Shown here piece after piece: positions 27,294-34,524 of a DNA stretch of 64,000 nucleotides. The stretch is taken from assembly GCF_018614575.1 (NCBI RefSeq), contig NZ_JAGGOJ010000020.1, positions 62,001 through 126,000 of the forward strand. The letters run 5' to 3'. The position numbers were made by a program, and so were the translations under genes. This DNA is from Streptomyces sp. ISL-10. Lineage in GTDB: Bacteria > Actinomycetota > Actinomycetes > Streptomycetales > Streptomycetaceae. The notes beneath the pieces were generated by a model, which saw only the letters and a list, made by a program, of their open reading frames with translations, made no database searches and had not been told where the DNA came from. Every line of letters begins with the position of its first letter. Position 1 is the stretch's first letter.

Positions 27294-29183
27294 TCACGCC
27301 TCCCGGGAGCCGGCGTACATGTCCTCGATCAGGTCCTTGTACTCCCGCTCGACGACCGGACGCTTCAGCTTGAGGCTGGGCGTCAGTTCGCCGTGCTCGA
27401 TGTCCAGGTCGCGCGGCAGCAGGCGGAACTTCTTGATCGTCTGCCAGCGCTGCAGGCCCTCGTTGAGGCGCTGCACATAGCCCTCGATGAGCTGCTCGGT
27501 CTGCGGGGAGGCGACGACCTCCGCGTAGGACTTGCCGCCCAGGCCGTTCTCCTCGGCCCAGCCGAGGATCGTGGGCTCGTCGAGGGCGATGAGCGCGGTG
27601 CAGAAGTTCCGGTCAGCGCCATGCACCAGGATGTTGGAGACGAACGGGCACACGGCCTTGAACTGGCCCTCGACCTCGGCCGGTGCGATGTACTTGCCGC
27701 CGGAGGTCTTGATCAGGTCCTTCTTGCGGTCCGTGATGCGCAGGTAGCCGTCCGCGGACAGCTCCCCGATGTCACCGGTGTGGAACCAGCCGTCGGATTC
27801 GAGGACTTCGGCCGTCTTCTCGGGCAGCTTGTGGTAGCCCTCCATGATGCCGGGGCCGCGCAGCAGGATCTCGCCGTCGTCGGCGATGCGCACCTCGCAG
27901 CCGGGCACGGGCTTGCCGACCGTGCCCGTCCGGTACGCCTCACCGGGGTTGACGAACGACGCGGCACTGGACTCGGTGAGACCGTAGCCCTCCAGGATGT
28001 GGATGCCGGCGCCGGAGAAGAAGTAGCCGATGTCGGGGGCGAGGGCGGCGGAGCCGGAGACGGCGGCGCGCAGCCGGCCGCCGAACGCCTCGCGGAGCTT
28101 GGAGTAGACGAGCGCGTCGGCGACCTTGTGCTTGGCGCCGAGGCCCAAGGGCACCGAGGCGGTGCCGGTGCGGCGGAAGTTGTCCTGCGAGACCTTGGCG
28201 TACTCGCGGGCGACGCCGGCCGCCCACTGGAAGATCTTGTACTTGGCGCCGCCGCCGGCCCGGGCCTTGGCGGCGACTCCGTTGTAGACCTTCTCGAAGA
28301 TGCGGGGCACGGCCGCCATGTAGGTGGGCTGGACGACCGGCAGGTTCTCGATGATCTTGTCCACGCGGCCGTCGACGGCGGTGACATGGCCGACCTCGAT
28401 CTGGCCGGAGGTCAGCACCTTGCCGAAGACGTGCGCGAGCGGCAGCCACAGGTACTGCACGTCGTCCTGGGTGATGAGGCCGGTCGCGGCGGTGGCCTTC
28501 GCCATGTACGACCAGTTGTCGTGCGGCAGGCGCACGCCCTTGGGGCGGCCCGTGGTGCCGGAGGTGTAGATGAGCGTCGCGAGCTGGTCGGCGGTGATGG
28601 CCGCGACCCGCTCCTTGACGGCCTCGGGGTGCTTCTCGAGGTACGCGGCGCCGCGGGCCTCCAGATCGGCGAGGGTCAGCACCCAGCCCTCGGGGTCGGC
28701 GGCGTCCGGCTGGACGCCTTCGGCGTCGAAGACGACGACATGACGCAGCGTGGGCAGCTCGGCGCGGCGCTCACGGGCCTTCGCCAGCTGGGCGGCGTCC
28801 TCGGCGAAGAGCACCAGGCTCTCGGAGTCGGCGAGGATGTACGCCGCCTCCTCGGCATTGGTGGACGGGTAGATCGTGGTGGTCGCGCCGCCCGCGCACA
28901 TCACGCCGAGGTCGGCGAGGATCCATTCGACTCTGGTGGAGGAGGCGAGCGCGACCCGCTCCTCGGCGGCGAGCCCGAGGTCGATCAGGCCGGCCGCGAT
29001 GGCGTAGACGCGCTCGGCGGCCTCGCCCCAGCTCAGGGACTTCCAGTCATCGGGCCCCGTTCCCGAGGCGGGGGGCACCGGATAGCGGTACGCCTCGGCG
29101 TTCGGCGTGGCCGACACTCGCTCGGTGAAGAGGGTCGCCACCGATGGCGGTCGGTTCTCGATCTGGGTCTGGGTTTCGCTCAC
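27294..29183 (-). CDS. Long-chain acyl-CoA synthetase
   Basis: 629 residues from GTG with GGAGG at 5-6 nt. AMP-binding motif LIYTSGTTGRPKGV near residue 205 and the adenylate motif GYGLTESSA; the GELSADGYLRITDRKKDLIKTSGGKYIAP segment carries the hinge and catalytic Lys region. Activates fatty acids to acyl-CoA. Monocistronic between spacers, behind a strong terminator from lepA. An imperfect TTACT/AGTTAA palindrome lies upstream (29228-29242). Confidence 0.93.
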   Translation of the reverse strand: MSETQTQIENRPPSVATLFTERVSATPNAEAYRYPVPPASGTGPDDWKSLSWGEAAERVYAIAAGLIDLGLAAEERVALASSTRVEWILADLGVMCAGGATTTIYPSTNAEEAAYILADSESLVLFAEDAAQLAKARERRAELPTLRHVVVFDAEGVQPDAADPEGWVLTLADLEARGAAYLEKHPEAVKERVAAITADQLATLIYTSGTTGRPKGVRLPHDNWSYMAKATAATGLITQDDVQYLWLPLAHVFGKVLTSGQIEVGHVTAVDGRVDKIIENLPVVQPTYMAAVPRIFEKVYNGVAAKARAGGGAKYKIFQWAAGVAREYAKVSQDNFRRTGTASVPLGLGAKHKVADALVYSKLREAFGGRLRAAVSGSAALAPDIGYFFSGAGIHILEGYGLTESSAASFVNPGEAYRTGTVGKPVPGCEVRIADDGEILLRGPGIMEGYHKLPEKTAEVLESDGWFHTGDIGELSADGYLRITDRKKDLIKTSGGKYIAPAEVEGQFKAVCPFVSNILVHGADRNFCTALIALDEPTILGWAEENGLGGKSYAEVVASPQTEQLIEGYVQRLNEGLQRWQTIKKFRLLPRDLDIEHGELTPSLKLKRPVVEREYKDLIEDMYAGSREA

Positions 29184-29227
29184 GACGTCCTCCGGGCCTG
29201 CGGCAGCTTGCACGACTGGCTGGTTGT

Positions 29228-29242
29228 TTAACTGGCGAGTAA
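29228..29242. promoter_or_regulatory. Imperfect palindrome upstream of acyl-CoA synthetase
   Basis: Minus strand TTACT-CGCC-AGTTAA, a 5-4-5 palindrome with one inserted T, 45 nt before the GTG. Could be an operator for a fatty-acid-responsive regulator; inference only. Confidence 0.25.
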
Positions 29243-29389
29243 CCATCGAGCCGTGATCAGGGTAGAGGGCACATCGGCGGCGCGTAAGTGCCTGCGGGCT
29301 GCCGCTTCATAACGAACAGAGCGCACGTCCGCTCTTCGGAGCAACCAGTCGGTGCTATGTACATGTAACGATTGACACCTCTCCGGATG

Positions 29390-29431
29390 GCCGAAAAGCG
29401 CCCGTCCTGAGCCGGACGGGCGCTTTTCGGC
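29390..29431. terminator. Bidirectional terminator downstream of lepA
   Basis: GCCGAAAAGCGCCCGTCC - TGAGCC - GGACGGGCGCTTTTCGGC: 18-bp perfect stem, 6-nt loop, with A-run/T-run at the stem foot on both strands. Begins 33 nt past the lepA stop. Confidence 0.8.
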
Positions 29432-29463
29432 ACGGGTGCGACAGGCGGCACAAGCCGCCCTGG

Positions 29464-31329
29464 TCACTTCTTGCTCTTGCCGCCCTCGTCGCTGGACAGC
29501 ACCGCGATGAAGGCCTCCTGCGGGACCTCCACGGAACCGACCATCTTCATCCGCTTCTTGCCTTCCTTCTGCTTCTCCAGCAGCTTCCGCTTACGCGAGA
29601 TGTCACCGCCGTAGCACTTGGCGAGGACGTCCTTGCGGATCGCCCGGATCGTCTCGCGGGCGATGACCCGGGAGCCGATGGCGGCCTGGATCGGCACCTC
29701 GAACGCCTGCCGCGGAATGAGCTCGCGCAGCTTGGCGACGAGCCGCACACCGTAGGCGTAGGCCGCGTCCTTGTGGGTGATGGCGGAGAAGGCGTCGACC
29801 TTGTCGCCGTGCAGCAGGATGTCGACCTTGACGAGGCTGGACGCCTGCTCGCCGGTGGGCTCGTAGTCGAGGGAGGCGTACCCGCGCGTCTTGGACTTCA
29901 GCTGGTCGAAGAAGTCGAAGACGATCTCCGCGAGGGGCAGGGTGTAGCGGATCTCCACCCGGTCCTCGGAGAGGTAGTCCATGCCGAGCAGCGTGCCGCG
30001 GCGGGTCTGGCAGAGCTCCATGATCGAACCGATGAACTCGCTCGGCGCGAGGATGGTCGCCCGCACGACCGGCTCGTGCACCTCGCTGATCTTGCCCTCG
30101 GGGAACTCGCTCGGGTTCGTGACCGTGTGCTCGGTGCCGTCCTCCATGGTCACGCGGTAGACCACGTTCGGAGCGGTGGCGATCAGGTCCAGGCCGAACT
30201 CCCGCTCCAGCCGCTCACGGATCACGTCCAGGTGCAGCAGACCGAGGAAGCCGACACGGAAGCCGAAGCCGAGAGCCGCGGACGTCTCCGGCTCGTAGAC
30301 CAGGGCCGCGTCGTTGAGCTGGAGCTTGTCGAGCGCGTCGCGCAGCTCGGGGTAGTCCGAGCCGTCCAGCGGATACAGGCCCGAGAACACCATCGGCTTG
30401 GGGTCCTTGTAGCCGCCGAGCGCCTCCGTGGCGCCCTTGTGCAGGGTGGTGATCGTGTCGCCGACCTTGGACTGGCGGACGTCCTTCACACCGGTGATCA
30501 GATAGCCCACCTCGCCGACGGCGAGACCGTCGGCAGGCAGCATCTCCGGCGAGTTGGTGCCGATCTCCAGCAGCTCGTGGGTGGCGCCGGTGGACATCAT
30601 CCGGATGCGCTCGCGCTTGTTGAGCTGGCCGTCGATGACACGTACGTACGTGACGACACCGCGGTACGAGTCGTAGACGGAGTCGAAGATCATCGCGCGG
30701 GCGGGGGCGTCGGCCACACCGACCGGTGCCGGCACCTCGCGGACCACCCGGTCGAGCAGCGCCTCGACACCGAGGCCCGTCTTGGCGGACACCCTGAGCA
30801 CGTCGTCCGGGTCGCAGCCGACCAGGTTCGCCAGCTCCTCGGCGAACTTCTCCGGCTGCGCGGCCGGCAGGTCGATCTTGTTGAGGACCGGGACGATGGC
30901 GAGGTCGTTCTCCATCGCCAGGTAGAGGTTGGCGAGGGTCTGGGCCTCGATGCCCTGCGCGGCGTCGACCAGGAGGATCGTGCCCTCGCAGGCGGCCAGG
31001 GACCGGGAGACCTCATAGGTGAAGTCGACGTGCCCAGGCGTGTCGATCATGTTGAGGATGTGGGTCCTGCCCTGGTCCACGCCCTCGGTGGGCGCCCACG
31101 GCAGACGGACCGCCTGGGACTTGATCGTGATGCCGCGCTCGCGCTCGATGTCCATACGGTCGAGGTACTGAGCACGCATCTGCCGCTGCTCGACCACGCC
31201 GGTCAGCTGGAGCATCCGGTCGGCAAGCGTGGACTTGCCGTGGTCGATGTGCGCGATGATGCAGAAATTGCGGATCAGCGCCGGGTCGGTACGGCTCGGC
31301 TCGGGCACGTGGGTAGGAGTCGCGGGCAC
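29464..31329 (-). CDS. lepA: Elongation factor 4 (LepA)
   Basis: 621 residues from GTG with AGGA at 6 nt. GTPase motifs: AHIDHGKST (26-34), ERERGITIK, DTPGHVDF, NKIDLP. EF-G-like domains follow with the unique LepA C-terminal domain (about 500-600, ending GKKRMKMVGSVEVPQEAF). Ribosomal GTPase that back-translocates or assists 30S maturation. Divergent from rpsT across 240 bp, an arrangement common in actinobacteria. Confidence 0.97.
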   Translation of the reverse strand: MPATPTHVPEPSRTDPALIRNFCIIAHIDHGKSTLADRMLQLTGVVEQRQMRAQYLDRMDIERERGITIKSQAVRLPWAPTEGVDQGRTHILNMIDTPGHVDFTYEVSRSLAACEGTILLVDAAQGIEAQTLANLYLAMENDLAIVPVLNKIDLPAAQPEKFAEELANLVGCDPDDVLRVSAKTGLGVEALLDRVVREVPAPVGVADAPARAMIFDSVYDSYRGVVTYVRVIDGQLNKRERIRMMSTGATHELLEIGTNSPEMLPADGLAVGEVGYLITGVKDVRQSKVGDTITTLHKGATEALGGYKDPKPMVFSGLYPLDGSDYPELRDALDKLQLNDAALVYEPETSAALGFGFRVGFLGLLHLDVIRERLEREFGLDLIATAPNVVYRVTMEDGTEHTVTNPSEFPEGKISEVHEPVVRATILAPSEFIGSIMELCQTRRGTLLGMDYLSEDRVEIRYTLPLAEIVFDFFDQLKSKTRGYASLDYEPTGEQASSLVKVDILLHGDKVDAFSAITHKDAAYAYGVRLVAKLRELIPRQAFEVPIQAAIGSRVIARETIRAIRKDVLAKCYGGDISRKRKLLEKQKEGKKRMKMVGSVEVPQEAFIAVLSSDEGGKSKK

Positions 31330-31435
31330 GCAGGGTCCTGATTCTTTGGCAGACGCCGGGTCGGAACTCGGCTCGGGTCCGTGTCGGATCGATACGTAGG
31401 CTCCATGGTCCCACGCGTCGGGCACTGTGCTCGGT

Positions 31436-31465
31436 TTGGGCCGTCTGTGGGGCGACTGGTAGCCT
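31436..31465 (+). promoter_or_regulatory. Putative rpsT promoter
   Basis: TTGGGC at 31436-31441 and TAGCCT at 31460-31465 with an 18-nt spacer, about 105 nt upstream of rpsT; implies a structured leader. Confidence 0.4.
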
Positions 31466-31480
31466 GAGCAGCTGTGTCTC

Positions 31481-31528
31481 GTGCCCTCTCTGGGGGCACC
31501 TCCCGTACCGAAGGGTTACGGGGGGAGG
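31481..31528 (+). promoter_or_regulatory. Structured rpsT leader, two hairpins
   Basis: Hairpin one: GTGCCC (31481) with GGGCAC (31494-31499). Hairpin two: CCTCCCGTA (31499-31507) with TACGGG...GAGG ending at 31528. The two overlap by a base, so they could compete. Position in the rpsT 5' leader suggests translational control or a processing site; no known regulator assigned. Confidence 0.35.
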
Positions 31529-31569
31529 GACGCAACCTCAAAGATCATCGAACCTGCAAAGGCTCTTTC

Positions 31570-31836
31570 GTGGCGAACATCAAGTCCCAGATCAAGCGGA
31601 ACAAGACGAACGAGAAGGCGCGCCTGCGCAACAAGGCCGTCAAGTCGTCGCTCAAGACCTCCATCCGCAAGGCCCGCGAGGCTGTCGCCGCCGGCGACGT
31701 CGAGAAGGCGACCGTGGCTGCTCGTGCCGCCGCGCGTCAGCTCGACAAGGCCGTCTCCAAGGGTGTCATCCACAAGAACGCCGCCGCCAACAAGAAGTCG
31801 GCGCTGGCTTCCAAGGTTGCCTCCCTGCAGGGCTGA
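31570..31836 (+). CDS. rpsT: 30S ribosomal protein S20
   Basis: 88 residues from GTG (AAAGG at 7-8 nt); ANIKSQIKRNKTNEKARLRNKAVKSSLKT is the standard S20 start, and the all-helical, Lys/Ala-rich body fits. Binds 16S rRNA early in 30S assembly. An ATG about 100 nt upstream is in frame but would add unconserved residues. Followed by a hairpin terminator at 31958-31998. Confidence 0.97.
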   Translation: MANIKSQIKRNKTNEKARLRNKAVKSSLKTSIRKAREAVAAGDVEKATVAARAAARQLDKAVSKGVIHKNAAANKKSALASKVASLQG

Positions 31837-32179
31837 GCACCTTGACTGATCGCCGCTAGGGATCAAGCGGGCCCTCTCATCCGCTCCCGACCGGCACCCC
31901 TCGCGCCGCACGCGGCCTGCGTTCGCCACGCGGGTGCGGCGCACCCAGCTTGACGCCGAGGCCCCGCCCGGTCCTTCCCCAGGACTGTGCGGGGCCTCTG
32001 CCATGCCTGCGGGGCCGCCGGGTGCGGGCGGGCCGGACGGCCCGGGGCGTAGGGACAGGGCTGGGCCCGGCGGGAGGCGCATGGGGTGGGCGGCGCCGTG
32101 AGGCAGGCGGCGTGCCGGAGACATGGCCAGGCGGGGCGGAGGCGGGCGGCGCCGTAAGGCGGGGCTTCAGGACACGTGG
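31837..32179. other. Spacer after rpsT
   Basis: 343 bp between convergent rpsT and holA. Holds the hairpin at 31958-31998 and GC-rich low-complexity sequence; nothing else seen. Confidence 0.5.
31958..31998 (+). terminator. rpsT terminator hairpin
   Basis: GAGGCCCCGC (31958) pairs with GCGGGGCCTC (31989-31998); inside it GGTCCT pairs with AGGAC(T) around TCCCC. Long, near-continuous hairpin without a T-run, 120 nt after the stop. Confidence 0.55.
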
Positions 32180-33166
32180 CTACGCGCGGCGGAGGCGGGC
32201 CGCTCGGGCGACGGTGACGACCGCCTTCTCCAGGGCGTACTCCGCATCGTCCCCGCCGCCCTTCACCCCCGCGTCCGCCTCCGCGATCGCCCGCAGGGCC
32301 ATCGCGACGCCGTCCGGTGTCCAGCCACGCATCTGCTGGCGGACCCGGTCGATCTTCCAGGGCGGCATACCCAGCTCACGGGCGAGGTCGGCCGGCCTCC
32401 CGCCCCGCGCGGCGGACAGCTTTCCGATCGCGCGCACGCCCTGTGCCAGTGCGCTTGTGATCAGCACCGGCGCCACGCCCGTCGACAGCGACCAGCGCAG
32501 CGCCTCCAGCGCCTCGGCCGCCCGGCCCTCGACCGCCCGGTCGGCGATGTTGAAGCTCGACGCCTCGGCTCGACCGGTGTAGTAACGCCCGACGATCTCC
32601 TCGTCGATGGTGCCCTCGACGTCGGCGGTCAGCTGGGACACCGCGCTGGCCAGCTCCCGCAGGTCGCTGCCGATCGCGTCGACCAGGGCCTGGCACGCCT
32701 CGGGTGTCGCCGACCGCCCCAGCGCACGGAACTCCGAGCGAACGAAGGTGAGCCGCTCGGCCGGCTTGGTCGTCTTGGGGCAGGCGACCTCACGCGCGCC
32801 CGCCTTCCGCGCCGCGTCAAGCAGGCTCTTGCCCTTCGCACCGCCGGGGTGCAGGAGCACGAGAGTGATCTCCTCCGCCGGGGCGTCGAGGTACTCCTTG
32901 ACGTCCTTGATCGTGTCGGCCGAAAGATCCTGCGCATTGCGCACGATCACCACCTTGCGCTCGGCGAAGAGCGAGGGGCTCGTCAGCTCTGCGAGCGTGC
33001 CGGGCTGCAACTGTTCGGCGGTGAGGTCGCGTACGTCGGTGTCGGAGTCGGCGGCCCGGGCCGCAGCCACCACCTGCTGCACGGCGCGGTCGAGGAGCAG
33101 ATCCTCCTGGCCCACGGCGAGCGTGACAGGGGCGAGGGGGTCGTCGGTCGAATTCTTCCTGGCCAT
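32180..33166 (-). CDS. holA: DNA polymerase III delta subunit
   Basis: 328 residues from ATG at 33166. Domain layout matches HolA: N-terminal degenerate AAA+ fold (APVTLAVGQEDLLLDRAV, then LTSPSLFAERKVVIVRNAQDL), middle domain with KTTKPAERLTFVRSEFRALG, and C-terminal collar (EALEALRWSLSTGVAPVLITSALAQGVRAI). Part of the clamp loader opening the beta sliding clamp at the replication fork. Convergent to rpsT. Confidence 0.9.
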   Translation of the reverse strand: MARKNSTDDPLAPVTLAVGQEDLLLDRAVQQVVAAARAADSDTDVRDLTAEQLQPGTLAELTSPSLFAERKVVIVRNAQDLSADTIKDVKEYLDAPAEEITLVLLHPGGAKGKSLLDAARKAGAREVACPKTTKPAERLTFVRSEFRALGRSATPEACQALVDAIGSDLRELASAVSQLTADVEGTIDEEIVGRYYTGRAEASSFNIADRAVEGRAAEALEALRWSLSTGVAPVLITSALAQGVRAIGKLSAARGGRPADLARELGMPPWKIDRVRQQMRGWTPDGVAMALRAIAEADAGVKGGGDDAEYALEKAVVTVARAARLRRA

Positions 33167-33235
33167 TGCGGTCAAGCATCCCACGGGCCACTGACACTCC
33201 TCGGCGCATCCCGCGGCGTACCGGAGAATGAGCCG

Positions 33236-33478
33236 GTGAGCGAACGACATGTACTGGTGCTGCCCGACCGCGACGCCGCCGAGGACGCGGCCGAGGAACT
33301 GGCCGGACGCTTCGGCGTCACCGATGAACCGCAACTGGTGCGGGACGCGCTGGCCGGCGAGGACGACGCCGAGGACGCCCAGTGGCTCGTCGTGGTGGAG
33401 GACCCCGACGGGCGCCTGGACGCGCACGCCCTCGACGAGTTCGCCGCGGAGTACGAGGGCTGGCTCGAGGCCCCATAG
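33236..33478 (+). CDS. Small conserved acidic protein
   Basis: 80 residues, GTG at 33236 with GGAG at 9 nt. Very acidic (about a quarter Asp/Glu). Segments HVLVLPDRDAAEDAAEELAGRFGV and WLVVVEDPDGRLDAHALDEFAAEYEGWLE alternate strand and helix, like a small alpha/beta domain, possibly a ribonuclease-inhibitor-like or ACT-like fold; this is guesswork. Divergent from holA. Coding is supported by the site, third-position GC and reasonable composition. No family recognised. Confidence 0.65.
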   Translation: MSERHVLVLPDRDAAEDAAEELAGRFGVTDEPQLVRDALAGEDDAEDAQWLVVVEDPDGRLDAHALDEFAAEYEGWLEAP

Positions 33479-33590
33479 CCTCGCGACCTGTCGGGCGCCA
33501 CCCGTGCGGCCGGCGGCGTGCAGCCCCGCTACCGGAGCGACGCGGCATCCGTCGGGCGGTACGCGCGCGTACACGGACCCGAAGGGCACA

Positions 33591-34418
33591 TCACCGGGCC
33601 GCGGGATCGGGCGGCAGCCGGTCGAGCACCAGCCCGAATTGCTCCTGGTAGGCCGCCAGCACCGCAGCGTCGTCGGAGAGCTGCCGCTCGTGCCGCTCAC
33701 CGTGCTCGGTGACCACCAGCTTGCGTCCGCTCAGCGTGACCCGGCCTTCGGGAGTCAGCCGTGAGCAGACGAGGGACTGCGTGAAGTGCGAAGCGGGCGA
33801 CGTGCGGTGGTACCAGGCCCCCGCCTCGAAGTCGGCGAGTTCACGCGGCCGGGTGTCCACCCGGAACTGCGGCTTGCCGCCCCGCAGCAGGTCGAGGTCC
33901 CCGTACCGCCCCCCATCCACGATCCGGAACACACCGGCCGGGTCCTGCTGGTCCTCCCTGTCGTCCAGCGCGAGCGGATGGTGGCTGTGGTCCCCGAACC
34001 CGACGTCGGCCAGCCAGGGCCCGGTGCCGTCCACCGTCTCCACCCGCAGGGTGAGGTGGTCGTACGGGATGCCCAGCCGCCCGCCCTGTCCGAAGACGCG
34101 CGCTTGGTACAGCGTCACGGTGAAGCCCAGAGCTCGGAGCAACGCCGCGAACGCGCCGTTGAGTTCGTAGCAGAAGCCGCCCCGCCGCGCCTCCACGATC
34201 TTGGCGACGAGCGGCTCGTCGGCGAGGACGAGGTTCTCACCGCGATGGATCGACAAATTCTCGAACGGCACGGTGTGCAGATGCCTGAGCTGGAGCTCGC
34301 GCAGGGCGGCCGCGTCGGCCCGCGCCGGGCGGTCGGCGCCGATTCGGCGCAGGTAGGCGTCGACGGTCCGCTGGGGGAGCGCTCGCGGTGGCTCGGACTC
34401 CTGTCCTGGTGTTCCCAT
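33591..34418 (-). CDS. nat: Arylamine N-acetyltransferase
   Basis: 275 residues from ATG at 34418, with GAGGAG about 10 nt upstream. Catalytic triad Cys83 (RGGFCYELN), His121 (YDHLTL) and Asp137 (LADVGFGD), the complete NAT set. PFENLSIHRGE near 51-61 is also family-typical. Transfers acetyl or other acyl groups from CoA to arylamines or, in some actinomycetes, closes amide bonds in natural products. No biosynthetic cluster is nearby, so detoxification is the simpler reading. Confidence 0.93.
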   Translation of the reverse strand: MGTPGQESEPPRALPQRTVDAYLRRIGADRPARADAAALRELQLRHLHTVPFENLSIHRGENLVLADEPLVAKIVEARRGGFCYELNGAFAALLRALGFTVTLYQARVFGQGGRLGIPYDHLTLRVETVDGTGPWLADVGFGDHSHHPLALDDREDQQDPAGVFRIVDGGRYGDLDLLRGGKPQFRVDTRPRELADFEAGAWYHRTSPASHFTQSLVCSRLTPEGRVTLSGRKLVVTEHGERHERQLSDDAAVLAAYQEQFGLVLDRLPPDPAAR

Positions 34419-34524
34419 ACCGTGAAGTCTCCTCGGTCTCATGCCCGCATGCCATGCGCCTCGGGTCCCGGGCCAGGCGGTCGCCAGTCCCCGGCCGCCC
34501 GGCGGAGCGCCTCCGTCCCCGGCC

